Source of the DNA: Syntrophomonas palmitatica JCM 14374
GTDB lineage: Bacteria; Bacillota; Syntrophomonadia; Syntrophomonadales; Syntrophomonadaceae
DNA: 64,000 nucleotides
Assembly: GCF_001311885.1 (NCBI RefSeq)
Contig: NZ_BBCE01000008.1
Span: 56,340-120,339, forward strand
Direction of reading: 5' to 3'
Shown: positions 40,906 through 52,509 of the stretch, piece after piece
Position numbering within the stretch: the first letter of the stretch is position 1
Layout of the letters: every line of letters begins with the position of its first letter
The notes under the pieces: model-generated
Seen by the model: only the letters and a program-made list of their open reading frames with translations
Databases searched by the model: none
Told to the model about the DNA's origin: nothing
Translations under genes and position numbers: made by a program

Positions 40906-41229
40906 TTATGTTTTTTCAACCACCTTTAAAACCTTAATATAAATAATTTGCTGGTAATTAAAAACCCCTACAACATTGCCGTGCTCGTCATACATATAGT
41001 TGGCTGAAGACCCGCCAACATAGACCTGGGCGTTTTTATCAATTCCCAGATTGTTAATATATGTGACGATTTTTTGATTGTTGGTAAATGTTATTTCAAC
41101 TTTTATAAGCTTTTGACCTTCTTCAGCGCTGGAATTATTAAAAAGACTTGCCGTTTGAAACTTACAGCCCCCGATAAATAATGATCCCGCCAACAGCAAA
41201 CATATTAATAGGTTATTTTTATATGTCAA
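40906..41229 (-). CDS. Small lipoprotein
   Basis: A 107-aa protein with a hydrophobic signal and lipobox LFIGGC (cysteine at residue 22), so an LspA substrate anchored on the outer face of the membrane. The mature part is a small beta-rich domain (KVEITFTNNQKIVTYINNLG, NVVGVFNYQQIIYIKVLKV). I recognise no family. TTG start overlaps the Lon-like gene stop by four bases (TTGA), with GGAGGG upstream, so its expression is tied to that protease. Confidence 0.75.
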   Translation of the reverse strand: MTYKNNLLICLLLAGSLFIGGCKFQTASLFNNSSAEEGQKLIKVEITFTNNQKIVTYINNLGIDKNAQVYVGGSSANYMYDEHGNVVGVFNYQQIIYIKVLKVVEKT

Positions 41230-43676
41230 ATTTCCCTCCTCCTTCTGGGACTTCGAAATCTTTTGGGGGTATTGTCCCGGTCCGTTTCACCTCCGTAATA
41301 GGCTCTGCGCGCGCTCCAGGATGAAAGTTTCTTGTCTACAAGTTCATGGACACTTCCGCTGGTAAATTTCCCTGACTCTTCTCTGATTCCGGCAGGTACT
41401 CCGGTTACAATCTCCAATCCTTCATCTATTGTTGCTACGGCCCAAACATGAAAAGCCCCTGTTTCCACAGCCGCAATAACTTCATCGCTCAACATGAGCT
41501 GGGATACATTTTGCCGGGGAATGATTACCCCCTGCCTTCCATCAAGACCTTTATGTTTACATACTGCATAAAATCCTTCGATTTTTTGATTTACTCCCCC
41601 TACCGCTTGAATTTCGCCGTTTTGATTAACTGATCCCGTAACGGCAATTCCCTGATACAGCGGCAAATCAGCCAAACTGGATAATAAAGCATATAATTCG
41701 GCACTGGATGCGCTATCACCTTCAATGCCATAATAAGACTGTTCAAATGTTAAACTTGCCGAGAGGGTTAAGGGTTTATCCTGCGCATATTGGGCGCCCA
41801 AATATCCGTTCAGCGTTAGAATGCCCTTACTATGAATACTGCCGCTCATTAAAATTTCACGTTCAATATTAATCAGGCCTTTTTCGCCCATAAAGGTCTT
41901 GGCTGTAATCCTAACCGGTTTGCCAAAGGAATGCTCACCCATTTCATACACAGCCAGTCCATTTATTTGTCCGACTTTTTGGCCTTTGACATCAATCATT
42001 ACTAAATCTCTAAACATATATTCACGGGCTTTATCTTCCATCATGGAAGAGCGATAGCGCTTTTCGGCGATAGCCTTGCAAACATGAGATTCGCTCACCA
42101 GTTCTTCTTTATCATATTCGGCCCAACGGTTTGATTCGTAAATTATCTCTACCAGCTTGTTAAATAGGGTGCTTAGTTTATTCTGGTCCTCAGCCATGCG
42201 GCTGCCGTATTCGACCACTCCGGCAACGGCTCCAGGAGAAAAATGCCTGAGATTTTCGCTTTCGCAGACCGAACTTATTAAACGCGCATAATCCATGATA
42301 TTCTGGCGGTTGCGTTCCATTTCGATATCAAAATCCGCCCTGATCTTAAAAAGCTTCTGGAACTCCTCATCTAAAGAATAAAGAAGATAATAGTATATGG
42401 GTTCACCTATTATTACTACTTTGAGTTTGGCCGGGACGGGTTCCGGCTGCAAGGTCTCGGTGTTGGTAACCCCAATAATTTTCCCGATGCTCTCTATATA
42501 AATTTGCTGGTTTTTTAATACCCGTTTAAGTGTGTCCCAGACATAATAGTTTTTAATCAAATCATAGACATGCAGAACCAGGTAACCGCCATTGGCCCGG
42601 TGTATGGAACCGGCTTTTATTTTAGTAAAATCAGTGGTCAGGACACCGAATTCGCTTTCATATTCTATTTGTCCAAATAAATTAGAAAAGGTGGGATTAT
42701 TTTCAAATACTAACGGGGCTGATTTTAATTCCGAGTTATCCACGAATAGATTTACTTGATAACGCCTCAAGGCCGTCCTGCGGTCCAGGTTCTTAAACCA
42801 AGCCACGGGAGCATTTTCCTCAGGTTTGATTAAGAGTTCCAGGTGTCCCAGGAAATCCTTTTTAATTTCCTCCAGGTATTGGGTTACCCGGGGAAACTGC
42901 CGGTATTTTCTGCTCAGACGATTAAAGTGGGGCGAAATTACCGAACCGGCTGTTTCTATTTCCAGAGCCGCAATTTTTTGTTTCATGGATTTTTCTAATT
43001 CCCGGTACTGGCGAAAGGCTTCGTTTATCTTTTCCTGAACAGCGGCACTGCGTCTTACCAGATCAGCTCTCTCTTCTTCTGACATTGACAGGTATTCTTC
43101 CTGTTTTAAGGCTTCACCATCTTTTAAGGGAACAGTACTGATGCCGTTCTGGTTGCGGGAAATGCTGAATCCGTACTTATGAGCCTCTTCATCCAGCCGC
43201 AGGTACATATTATTAGTATCTTCGAGAAATGAGGACAAAACCTGGTTTTTGCGAAATTCAAAAGCTTCTCCTTCAAAAACACGGCTGACCTGTTCCAGAA
43301 TCTGTTCAAGCTGTTCGTTCAAATCTTTTCGCAATATCCTGCCTTTGCCCGCTGGTATTTCTATCAGCCGCGGGGTATCAGGGTCGGCAAAATTATAAAC
43401 GTATAATAAATCCGGAGGCACGGCTTGATGACGCGCTTTCTTTTCCAGCATCTCCCGGGCCAGAGTGGTTTTACCGGTTCCAAATGGTCCGGAAAGGTAT
43501 ACATTATAACCGGGACTATCCATATCCAGGCCAAAAGCCAGCGACCGTACCGCACGATCCTGGCCTATGATTCCTTTTAACGGTTTAATCTCAGCGGTAC
43601 TGGCGAATTTAAAAATGGCAGGATTGCATTTTCTGGCCAGTTTATCAGGTTCTACCCGGTATTTGTTTAGGTTCAA
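41226..43676 (-). CDS. Lon-family AAA ATPase/protease (LonB-like, AAA_32 type)
   Basis: An 816-aa ATP-dependent protease related to the 'Lon-related putative ATP-dependent protease' group. Walker A YLSGPFGTGKTTLA lies near residue 60, an inserted helical region follows, then ANGGYLVLHVYDL (Walker B-like), and the C-terminal Lon protease domain with the catalytic serine in GDSASSAELYALLS and lysine in GVNQKIEGFYAVC. The basic tail (RFRSPRRRREI) is unusual. TTG start overlaps the MBL gene stop by four bases; it overlaps the lipoprotein at its other end, making a tight three-gene operon. Confidence 0.87.
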   Translation of the reverse strand: MNLNKYRVEPDKLARKCNPAIFKFASTAEIKPLKGIIGQDRAVRSLAFGLDMDSPGYNVYLSGPFGTGKTTLAREMLEKKARHQAVPPDLLYVYNFADPDTPRLIEIPAGKGRILRKDLNEQLEQILEQVSRVFEGEAFEFRKNQVLSSFLEDTNNMYLRLDEEAHKYGFSISRNQNGISTVPLKDGEALKQEEYLSMSEEERADLVRRSAAVQEKINEAFRQYRELEKSMKQKIAALEIETAGSVISPHFNRLSRKYRQFPRVTQYLEEIKKDFLGHLELLIKPEENAPVAWFKNLDRRTALRRYQVNLFVDNSELKSAPLVFENNPTFSNLFGQIEYESEFGVLTTDFTKIKAGSIHRANGGYLVLHVYDLIKNYYVWDTLKRVLKNQQIYIESIGKIIGVTNTETLQPEPVPAKLKVVIIGEPIYYYLLYSLDEEFQKLFKIRADFDIEMERNRQNIMDYARLISSVCESENLRHFSPGAVAGVVEYGSRMAEDQNKLSTLFNKLVEIIYESNRWAEYDKEELVSESHVCKAIAEKRYRSSMMEDKAREYMFRDLVMIDVKGQKVGQINGLAVYEMGEHSFGKPVRITAKTFMGEKGLINIEREILMSGSIHSKGILTLNGYLGAQYAQDKPLTLSASLTFEQSYYGIEGDSASSAELYALLSSLADLPLYQGIAVTGSVNQNGEIQAVGGVNQKIEGFYAVCKHKGLDGRQGVIIPRQNVSQLMLSDEVIAAVETGAFHVWAVATIDEGLEIVTGVPAGIREESGKFTSGSVHELVDKKLSSWSARRAYYGGETDRDNTPKRFRSPRRRREI

Positions 43677-44515
43677 ATCGCACCCCCAAAATTTAAAACC
43701 ATGCCCGCATCGCCCTTTATTATTTTCATGCCCAGTTCGTTATATAACCTGGCGGCGGCATAAAAGCCCGTACAATGGCATAGAACGATTTTGTCTATAT
43801 CCATCTTTTTAAGATCAGCAGCGGTTTTCTCAATCCGTGATTCAGAAGCGGCAAACAGATGAGTTCCGCCAATAAACGCGATTATTTTTGATACTCCGGT
43901 CTTTTCCATGGCATTATTTATTATGTTGATCATTCCGGCATGTGCACAGCCGCTTATTATAACCAATCCTTTTGAAAGCTTAATGATTAAAGCCAGGTCA
44001 TCAAGGATTTCATCATCAAACAGCTGCCCGTTGATTTCTATCTTAAAGTTTCCGCCTGCATCTTCGTATTCTGTTAGGCGTGGAATTTCTCCGCTAAGAA
44101 AAATACCCGGCCATATTTCTTGGAAATTATCCGCTTCAACCAGCGGGATATTCTTAGCCTCTATATCGCGCTTGGAAAAGGCGCAGCCAATTTCCTTATA
44201 GGTTCCGTTTGCCAAGGGAAACGGCCGCGGATTGAAAAGCCGGGAATGGGCATAGATCACCGGCACATTATATTGATCGATTAATGAACGCAAACCGCCG
44301 GTATGATCAAAATGACCGTGACTGATTACAAGCGCATCTAAATCTGACAGGTCAATACCCTTTGTCCGGCTGTTGTGAATCAGGGCATCACCGCTGCCTG
44401 TATCAAAAAGGATCTTTTTGCCCGCTTGTTCAATTAACGCGGCAAAACCGTATTCACCCCTAAGATTAGGAGCACAAGCAGTGTTTTCCACTAATATAAT
44501 TACCCTGGTTTGCAT
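43673..44515 (-). CDS. MBL-fold hydrolase, dihydropterin-synthase-like family
   Basis: A 280-aa metallo-beta-lactamase-fold protein of the group named after 7,8-dihydropterin-6-yl-methyl-4-(beta-D-ribofuranosyl)aminobenzene 5'-phosphate synthase. Motifs: ILVENTA and GFAALIEQAGKKILFDTGSG at the N-terminus, ISHGHFDHTGG zinc site near residue 72, VISGCAHAGMINI and a late LCHCTGF. Family function in bacteria is uncertain, so no pathway is assigned. ATG behind AGGGG. First gene of the operon with the Lon-like protease and lipoprotein. Confidence 0.82.
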   Translation of the reverse strand: MQTRVIILVENTACAPNLRGEYGFAALIEQAGKKILFDTGSGDALIHNSRTKGIDLSDLDALVISHGHFDHTGGLRSLIDQYNVPVIYAHSRLFNPRPFPLANGTYKEIGCAFSKRDIEAKNIPLVEADNFQEIWPGIFLSGEIPRLTEYEDAGGNFKIEINGQLFDDEILDDLALIIKLSKGLVIISGCAHAGMINIINNAMEKTGVSKIIAFIGGTHLFAASESRIEKTAADLKKMDIDKIVLCHCTGFYAAARLYNELGMKIIKGDAGMVLNFGGAI

Positions 44516-44712
44516 TTTTCCAACCCCTCTGTTACATACAAATGATAATATTTTATATAGACAGCCCTAAATCCTTCTAATTAGGGTCATGATTTTTTAA
44601 TTTTTCCCTTCAAATAATCCTTATTTTTTCTAAAACTTCATAATACTTGCTCCCTCCTAAATTACCCATCATGTCTTCGATTTATCCATATTCCCTATTT
44701 ACAGCCAAATAA

Positions 44713-44735
44713 AAGGGGTTTGCGCAGAAACCCTG
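44713..44735 (-). terminator. Weak minus-strand hairpin upstream of the MBL/Lon operon
   Basis: GGGTTT / AAACCC arms with a six-base loop, followed on the minus strand by CTTTTATTT. It lies about 200 bases upstream of the MBL gene, just behind the divergent corA promoter. It may block antisense readthrough from the corA side or act in a leader; weak evidence. Confidence 0.35.
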
Positions 44736-44741
44736 CAAGTG

Positions 44742-44771
44742 TTGACAAATTCCGCTGATTAAGAGTATATA
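44742..44771 (+). promoter_or_regulatory. sigma-A promoter of the 40-aa ORF and corA
   Basis: TTGACA, 18 bases, TATATA (the -10 continues as TATATAAT). It sits about 35 bases upstream of the small ORF start. Confidence 0.7.
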
Positions 44772-44805
44772 ATTAAAAGAGTCTAAAATGAAAGGCGGTG
44801 GTAAG

Positions 44806-44928
44806 ATGGAACCTATACCCGAATACCGATCATGGCAATTGTCTACTCTATTTAATAATAAAGTGAGGGTTACATTGAGCCACCATATCAGTGGATAGCC
44901 CTCTTTTGCCTGGAGGGATGCACATGAT
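44806..44928 (+). CDS. 40-aa ORF translationally coupled to corA
   Basis: A short ORF with a strong ribosome-binding site (AAGGCGGTGG, five bases before ATG). The peptide starts MEPIPEYRSWQLSTLFNN and ends WIALFCLEGCT; it is mildly hydrophobic at the C-terminus with two cysteines. Its TGA overlaps the corA ATG (ATGA), the layout of translational coupling. Too short for family recognition. It could be a leader that gates corA translation or a small functional protein. Confidence 0.55.
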
Positions 44929-45901
44929 CAAAACCTATTTTTACGATTCTGAAAAAGACGCCATGTTTCATGATGTCGACCTCACCGCTAAAGATTCGCT
45001 ATTATCCAATCCGCATAATCATCTCTGGATTGATGTTTACGATTGTTCCGCCAGTGAGTTGAACTATCTGGGAGATGTTTTTGATTTTCATCCCCTGGCC
45101 TTGGAAGACTGCCTGCAGGTTAGCCCCCGAGCCAAGCTGGACCGGTATGATGATTATAACTTCTTCGTTTTTCATGCTTTGCGTTATTTTGAAGACGCTG
45201 AAGAAGAAGATGAGATTTCCAGTATTGAATTAGATGTGTTTATGGGGAGTAATTATCTGGTTACCATTCACCCGGTTGCTCTGGCAGCGGTAGGTAAGGT
45301 AGCCCGTATTTGCTTGAAAGAAACTCAGCTGATGAATCTGGGGCCTGAACACCTGCTTTATAGAATTATTGATAATATCGTTGATGATTATTTTCCCATC
45401 ATTTCTCGCCTGGGAGAAAGAATTGACGATCTGGAGGACAATATATTCCTGGACCGCGGCCGGGAAATAACTGAAGAAATCCTGGCATTAAAAAGAACTA
45501 TTATCTTGCTGCGTAAAGTCCTCATTCCGCAGCGTCGGATTTTCGGTAATATTAATGGTCATTACTCATTTCTCGTTAATGAAGAGAATGTCCCTTACTA
45601 TTTGGACCTGGTGGACCACCTGGACAGCATCCTGGACACCGCCAATACCTACCGGGATCTGGTAAACAGTACCACTGAGACTTATTATTCCATTATTAAC
45701 GGCAGAACCAGTGAGATTATTACTGTTTTAACTGTAATATCGATTATTATGATGCCACTTACTGTTATTACCGGCTTTTTCGGAATGAACGTTACTATAC
45801 CTGGCAGTGCGAATCCTTATTATATTTATTTCATTACCGCTTTCATGTTGGTACTATCTATTTCCATGCTGGGCTTTTTCCGCTACCGCCGCTGGATATA
45901 A
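44925..45901 (+). CDS. corA: CorA-family magnesium/divalent cation channel
   Basis: Pentameric inner-membrane Mg2+ (Co2+, Ni2+) channel. Long soluble N-terminal domain, helical stalk, then two C-terminal transmembrane segments with the YGMNV-equivalent selectivity motif FFGMNVTIPG between them and a basic FFRYRRWI tail. The ATG at 44925-44927 lies seven bases after GGAGG and gives 325 aa; the frame is open a further 11 codons, but that region is the overlapping 40-aa ORF. Closed by a strong bidirectional terminator. Confidence 0.92.
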
Positions 45902-45936
45902 AAAAAACGGGCCGCCTAAAGCGGCCCTTGTTTATC
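45901..45936. terminator. Bidirectional terminator between corA and the DUF47 gene
   Basis: GGGCCGC / GCGGCCC stem with a five-base loop; T-rich after it on the plus strand (TTGTTTATCTT) and an A run before it, which reads as TTTTTTT on the minus strand. Serves the two convergent genes. Confidence 0.85.
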
Positions 45937-46563
45937 TTATGAATATTTTATACATATGTTAGTTATCAGCTCACCTACATCTTCCACATAATCCTGGGCC
46001 ATCTCAATATGTTCATATACCTCACGCCATTTTATTATCGATACCGGATCGTTTTCATTGTCAAATAAATAAGCCAATCCGGTGCGATAAAGGGTATCCT
46101 GTTCTTTCTCCAATTTATTAATCTGGCTGCAGCAATCTATAATAGCCTTTTTATTGCTTTCCACCCTATCCAGCATATTCAAGGCCTTCTCCTGCAAAAC
46201 CAGTGATTGGTAAAGTACCTCAACCATTTCTTTAACCTTATCATCAGGTTCGCCGGCCTTATACAATATCATGCGGTCTATTATTCCGGTAATATAATCG
46301 AGAGTAGCCGCAAGTTTCTGCACCAGTTGGAATGCGTCCTCGCGATCAAAGGGCAGGATAAAGCTCGTATTCAGCCTACGTACAAGTTCTTGTATTATAC
46401 GGTCGCCTTCGTGTTCCATGGCAGTAAGTTTGGCCATCTTAACATCTAAATCAGTGTAATCATCAACTACATTTTTAAGAATGTCTCCGCCTCTGACTAC
46501 TACTGCGGCGGTTTCTTTGAACAATAAAAACAGTTCATCATCTTTTTTACCAAACAAACGCAT
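45937..46563 (-). CDS. DUF47 / PhoU-like protein
   Basis: A 208-aa all-helical protein of the DUF47 family (PhoU fold), typically encoded next to a PiT phosphate transporter and thought to control it. FGKKDDELFLLFKETA, EHEGDRIIQELVRRLNTSF and FDREDAFQLVQKL, with acidic metal-binding-like clusters, are diagnostic. Here no pit gene is adjacent in the window; the neighbour is corA, convergent. GGGGGGATAT precedes ATG. Confidence 0.87.
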   Translation of the reverse strand: MRLFGKKDDELFLLFKETAAVVVRGGDILKNVVDDYTDLDVKMAKLTAMEHEGDRIIQELVRRLNTSFILPFDREDAFQLVQKLAATLDYITGIIDRMILYKAGEPDDKVKEMVEVLYQSLVLQEKALNMLDRVESNKKAIIDCCSQINKLEKEQDTLYRTGLAYLFDNENDPVSIIKWREVYEHIEMAQDYVEDVGELITNICIKYS

Positions 46564-46682
46564 GTTATATCCCCCCTTCGAAAAACATCCCCCTGAATTG
46601 CTTTCTCTCTCTACGCTTTAATAGTCTTGGAAATATGCTATCTATTTTAAATATAATATTAAAAACTGCCAAGCACTTTATT

Positions 46683-47560
46683 TTACAAAGCTCGCAAATA
46701 ATCGGGGCGTAAATATTTGCGGTCATTTTTTGCAATCATTTCATTAATTAATTTTAAAACCTTTTCTTTATCATCAGGGAAACGCCCTTTTATGGGAAGG
46801 TAATTTGAGGCATGGTTGCTGCGGAACTCTGTTCCCTGAACATCCAGATGGGATATCATAATCCTCATTTCATCAAGAATCTCAAAGGGGCCCGGCAGTT
46901 CGAATTCACCTTTCTCCATGCGCCGGTACAATTCCGTACGCGGAACCAGCATCAATACCAGCGCCCCAATGTAATCAGGATTCATTTCATTGCAGATCTG
47001 AGCGGTTTTTACAGCATGGTCCACTGCCCTGGGTGTACGCCCGGCCAGCCCCAGCAAAACCGTGACCGAAAGCAAAATCCCGGCCTGCCGTACTTTCTTG
47101 CCGGCCTCAACCATTTCCTCATAAGAAACCCCTTTGCGAATATCTTTCAGTAATTCTGGGTCGCCGGTTTCAACACCCAGGTAAGCTATCGTCAAACCAG
47201 CCGCCTTTAAAGCGGTCAATTCGGAAATTTCCTTCTGTAAAATGCTGTCGGGACTGGCGTAGATACCTATATGACGCAAATGCGGGAACGCACCCTTTAA
47301 CTCATATATTACTTCAAGCAAATCAGGAGTATCCATAGCCAGGGCATCGCCATCAGCTAAAAATACCTTTTCCAAATCACCATAATATAGTTTGGCCATG
47401 CGAATATCGGTTTTAATTTCTTCCAGGCTGCGCACCCGGTATTTTTTGTCTTTGTACATTGCGCAAAATGTGCAGCGGTTGTGGCTGCAGCGACAGTACA
47501 CTGCAGGATATAACTTCTGGCCTCACTGGGCGGTCTGAATATATTACCTTCATATCTCAT
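46683..47560 (-). CDS. Radical SAM protein (one frame break)
   Basis: Radical SAM enzyme of about 292 aa related to the 'B12-binding-less' Elp3/MiaB-like group seen in anaerobes. The [4Fe-4S] motif is CSHNRCTFC near residue 25, followed by AMYKDKKYRVR; LADGDALAM and GVETGDPELLKDI belong to the barrel. One base is missing at about 47492; restoring it joins MRYEGNIFRPPSEARSYILQ to CTVRCSHNRC. ATG at 47558-47560 has GGGAGG eight bases upstream. Substrate unknown. It is alone on the minus strand. Confidence 0.85.
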
Positions 47561-47766
47561 AATTGTCACCTCCCGGTGATATAAGTTTATACAAGAAAAA
47601 GGTTTTTGTGAAATACTTTACTGGTCAGCGATAATAATCTAGCTATATTTTATTATGCCCTGGTAAAAATAATAGCGGTGCGAGCCAAACAATAAGGAGG
47701 TCTATTAGTTTGGCAAAACGGCGCAGCATTATGTCAGAACAGCTCAAATACGAAATCGCCCGGGAA

Positions 47767-49900
<2,134 letters not shown>

Positions 49901-49913
49901 CCCGAACCCGACC

Positions 49914-49962
49914 AAAAAAGACGCTGAGAACGCAGATAATTGTTCTGCGTTATTCCGCGTCT
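49914..49962 (-). terminator. Terminator hairpin between the 77-aa gene and guaB
   Basis: Minus-strand GACGC...AACGCAGA / TCTGCGTT...GCGTC double-tier stem followed by TTTTTT. Its 'ACGCGGAATAACGCAGA' wording resembles dispersed repeats found in many genomes, so a repeat may have been recruited as a terminator. Confidence 0.7.
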
Positions 49963-49966
49963 GAAT

Positions 49967-50200
49967 TTAATCCCCGCCAATTACGGAACCGATGCCATAG
50001 TGCCAGAAGTGATTGACCAGATCAGCCATAGTCTCCTCGCTTATGCCAAATCTGGCGGCCAGAGCTGCACTGCTGTCACCCTGTTTAATGCCCGCCAGCA
50101 GCTGGTCAAAATCCACCCCTGCTTCCGCGGTCATTTCAACTAAAGAAGGAATACGGCTCCAGGGAGGAAAAGAACCCAGATTTTCATCAAAATTATCCAC
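49967..50200 (-). CDS. Small helix-turn-helix-like protein, unknown
   Basis: A 77-aa protein upstream of guaB. SSAALAARFGISEETMADLVNHF looks like a helix-turn-helix (resolvase/HTH_23-like AALAxxFGIS), preceded by an acidic N-terminus. GTG at 50198-50200 lies eight bases after GGAG (TTG two codons earlier is too close). Whether it binds DNA is inference; no DNA-contact residues can be judged from one sequence. Confidence 0.6.
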   Translation of the reverse strand: MDNFDENLGSFPPWSRIPSLVEMTAEAGVDFDQLLAGIKQGDSSAALAARFGISEETMADLVNHFWHYGIGSVIGGD

Positions 50201-50392
50201 AGGCAAAACTCCTTTTTATTTTAGTTTGCCCGTTTTGAGGGATTGAATGTGGAAGGGAAAAACGAAGAAATCAGTAGGCACAAGCAAGATATGAATCTGG
50301 GTAAACCGCACAATTTGCTTTTATTGGTAAAAATAAATGTAAAGCTCGTAAATATAGCAAATGGTCGCCTTATCCACTTCATTTGCTCATTT

Positions 50393-50662
50393 TTAAAACG
50401 AACTGTTTTTAAGCCGCATGTGGGTGTGGTCGATTTCGACTACAATGACTTCGCGTCCAATCTTTTTGACCGCTTCCCAGGGAACCACCATTTTCTGCCG
50501 GTCAGTCCAGAAATTAAAGGCATTGCCCCGGTTGGGCAAGATAATGGAAATGATTTGGCCGTTCTCTTCGTCAATCAACATATCTGAGTCCCCCACGGTT
50601 CCCATGCGCATACCGTCATAAATATTCACCATTTCCTTGCCCACCAGATCATTTAAACGCAT
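50393..50662 (-). CDS. ymxH: YlmC/YmxH-family PRC-barrel sporulation protein
   Basis: An 89-aa PRC-barrel protein of the YlmC/YmxH family, conserved in spore formers, function poorly defined. MRLNDLVGKEMVNI, DLLID-like SDMLIDEENGQIISIIL and VPWEAVKKIGREVIVVEI are typical. ATG at 50660-50662 behind GGGGGTGGG; the frame opens further (to 50713) into the dut end and is not used. In Bacillus ymxH is followed at once by spoVFA; here it ends the unit. Confidence 0.87.
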   Translation of the reverse strand: MRLNDLVGKEMVNIYDGMRMGTVGDSDMLIDEENGQIISIILPNRGNAFNFWTDRQKMVVPWEAVKKIGREVIVVEIDHTHMRLKNSSF

Positions 50663-50681
50663 CTGCCCACCCCCGTTTATA

Positions 50682-51119
50682 TTATACCCCGGTGTGGCCG
50701 AAACCCCCGTCACCGCGTTCGGTCTGGTCCAATTCCTTAACTTCTATCATTTCGGCCTGTTCTATCCGGGCAAAGACCATCTGGGCAATTCTCTCGCCCC
50801 TTTTCAATATATACTCCTTGTCCCCCAGGTTTATTACAATAAGCTTGATTTCGCCGCGGTAATCGGCGTCAATGGTTCCAGGCGTGTTCAACATGGTTAT
50901 GCCATGGTTAATTGCCAAACCGCTGCGCGGACGAATCTGGGCCTCATATCCGGCCGGTATGGCTATGGCAATACCGGTTGGCACCAGTTTGCGTTCCCCC
51001 GGAGCAATGGCGATGTCATATTCACAGGCCGCATATAAATCTACTCCGGAAGCTCCCCTGGTCATATAGCGCGGCATGGGCAAATCAAATGAGTGCAGCC
51101 TTTTTACTTCTACTTTCAT
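50682..51119 (-). CDS. dut: dUTP diphosphatase
   Basis: Trimeric dUTPase giving dUMP and keeping uracil out of DNA. All five motifs are readable in 145 aa: GASGVDLYA (1), RPRSGLA (2), [11 protein letters not shown] (3), RIAQMVF (4) and GDGGFGHTG (5, the C-terminal flap). GGAG lies upstream of ATG. Sits between the M16 peptidase and ymxH, an insertion relative to the Bacillus order. Confidence 0.96.
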   Translation of the reverse strand: MKVEVKRLHSFDLPMPRYMTRGASGVDLYAACEYDIAIAPGERKLVPTGIAIAIPAGYEAQIRPRSGLAINHGITMLNTPGTIDADYRGEIKLIVINLGDKEYILKRGERIAQMVFARIEQAEMIEVKELDQTERGDGGFGHTGV

Positions 51120-51135
51120 TATTTAAACTCCCCAA

Positions 51136-52407
51136 CTATCTCCAAAATTTATTGAATTCATTTTCTACGCTCATTAAGGCCTCATCGGAACCGATAGCCG
51201 CCAGGGAAAACTGCCCGGGAAGCAGCAAGCTGCGAGCCAGATCACCTACGGCTTCTTCCTTGACGCGCAAGAAATTATCCATAACCTCTTCCAGGGGTAT
51301 TATGCGGTCATACATCAAAAGTGATTTTCCCAGACGGGTCATACGGTTCATGACACTTTCCATACCCAGGTAAAGACTTGATTTTAACTGCTGGCGGGTG
51401 CGGGATAATTCGTCTGCTGATATGCCGTTCTCGGCAAAGCCTGTCAGCTCTTTATGCAGAACTTCCATCAATTGAGGGATACGAGCTGGTCCTGTCCCGG
51501 CATAAATCACATATGAACCAGAATCGGAATAGGTGGAAGGATACGAATAAATCGAATAGGCCAGACCCAATTCCTCCCGCACGGACTGGAAAAGCCGTGA
51601 ACTCACGCCCCCGCCCAGGATACTGTTCATAATATTCTGAGCATAACGACGTTTGTCGTTGTAATCAATCCCCGGTACTCCCAGGCATATCTGTACCTGC
51701 TCAGTCTCCTTGGGCAACAGATGCAGGAACGGACCTGTAATCTCGGTTTGTTCCCGGTGCAGCTCGAACTGTGGCGATGTATTCTCCTGCTCCAAATAAC
51801 TATCCACTGTCTCATACAATTTCTCATTATTTATATTGCCGGCTACGGAAATAACCATATTGGCAGGTACATAGGCTTTATTGTAAAAAGAAAATAATTC
51901 CTGGCGCGCAAAAGCAGACACCGTATCCAAAGTTCCCAGGATTGGCGACCCCATCCGACTCCCTGACCACAGCTGCTGGGAAAAGATATCGTGTACCAGG
52001 TCATCGGGAGTATCTTCGTACATGTTTATTTCTTCAATTATTACACCCTTTTCCGTCTCAAAATCACGGGGGGCAAAGCTGGAATGGAATAACATATCGA
52101 AAAGAATATCGAGAGCGGTGTAGAGGTTTTCATCCAGAATACGTGCATATAAACAGGTATGCTCCTTGGAGGTGAAAGCGTTTAACTGTCCTCCCATGCC
52201 CTCGAAGCTGTCAGCTATTTCACGGGCAGTGCGTTTTTCCGTGCCTTTAAAAAGCATATGTTCAATAAAATGGCTGGCCCCAGCCATCTGCGGCGATTCG
52301 TGCCTTGAGCCTACCCCAATATATATGCCAATAGCCACAGATTTTACGTAGGGTATTTCCTCAGCCACCAGCCGGGCGCCGCTCTTAAGGTTCCAACAAT
52401 TCAGCAC
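51136..52407 (-). CDS. ymxG: M16-family zinc peptidase (YmxG/MlpA-like)
   Basis: A 423-aa insulinase-type metallopeptidase. The inverted zinc motif HFIEHMLFKGT (HxxEH) lies near residue 46, with the distal glutamate in ETEKGVIIEEINMYED; the second domain has RLFQSVREELGLAYSIYSY. Cytoplasmic, no signal. GTG start behind GGGGGT. In Bacillus it is the ylxY neighbour mlpA; here a D,D-carboxypeptidase gene lies between the two. Confidence 0.93.
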   Translation of the reverse strand: MLNCWNLKSGARLVAEEIPYVKSVAIGIYIGVGSRHESPQMAGASHFIEHMLFKGTEKRTAREIADSFEGMGGQLNAFTSKEHTCLYARILDENLYTALDILFDMLFHSSFAPRDFETEKGVIIEEINMYEDTPDDLVHDIFSQQLWSGSRMGSPILGTLDTVSAFARQELFSFYNKAYVPANMVISVAGNINNEKLYETVDSYLEQENTSPQFELHREQTEITGPFLHLLPKETEQVQICLGVPGIDYNDKRRYAQNIMNSILGGGVSSRLFQSVREELGLAYSIYSYPSTYSDSGSYVIYAGTGPARIPQLMEVLHKELTGFAENGISADELSRTRQQLKSSLYLGMESVMNRMTRLGKSLLMYDRIIPLEEVMDNFLRVKEEAVGDLARSLLLPGQFSLAAIGSDEALMSVENEFNKFWR

Positions 52408-52509
52408 TGATCTACCCCCAAAATTTCTTGCATGTGGTGTTCAAAGCAGGTCTCTCCTGTGTAATATGAACATTTTAACATTATTCTGCCCATTAATCGA
52501 AAATCCTTT

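Noticed and set aside
44516..44741. Region ahead of corA considered for a magnesium riboswitch
   Set aside because: The transcript from the identified promoter starts only about 30 bases before the small ORF, leaving no room for an M-box type RNA.
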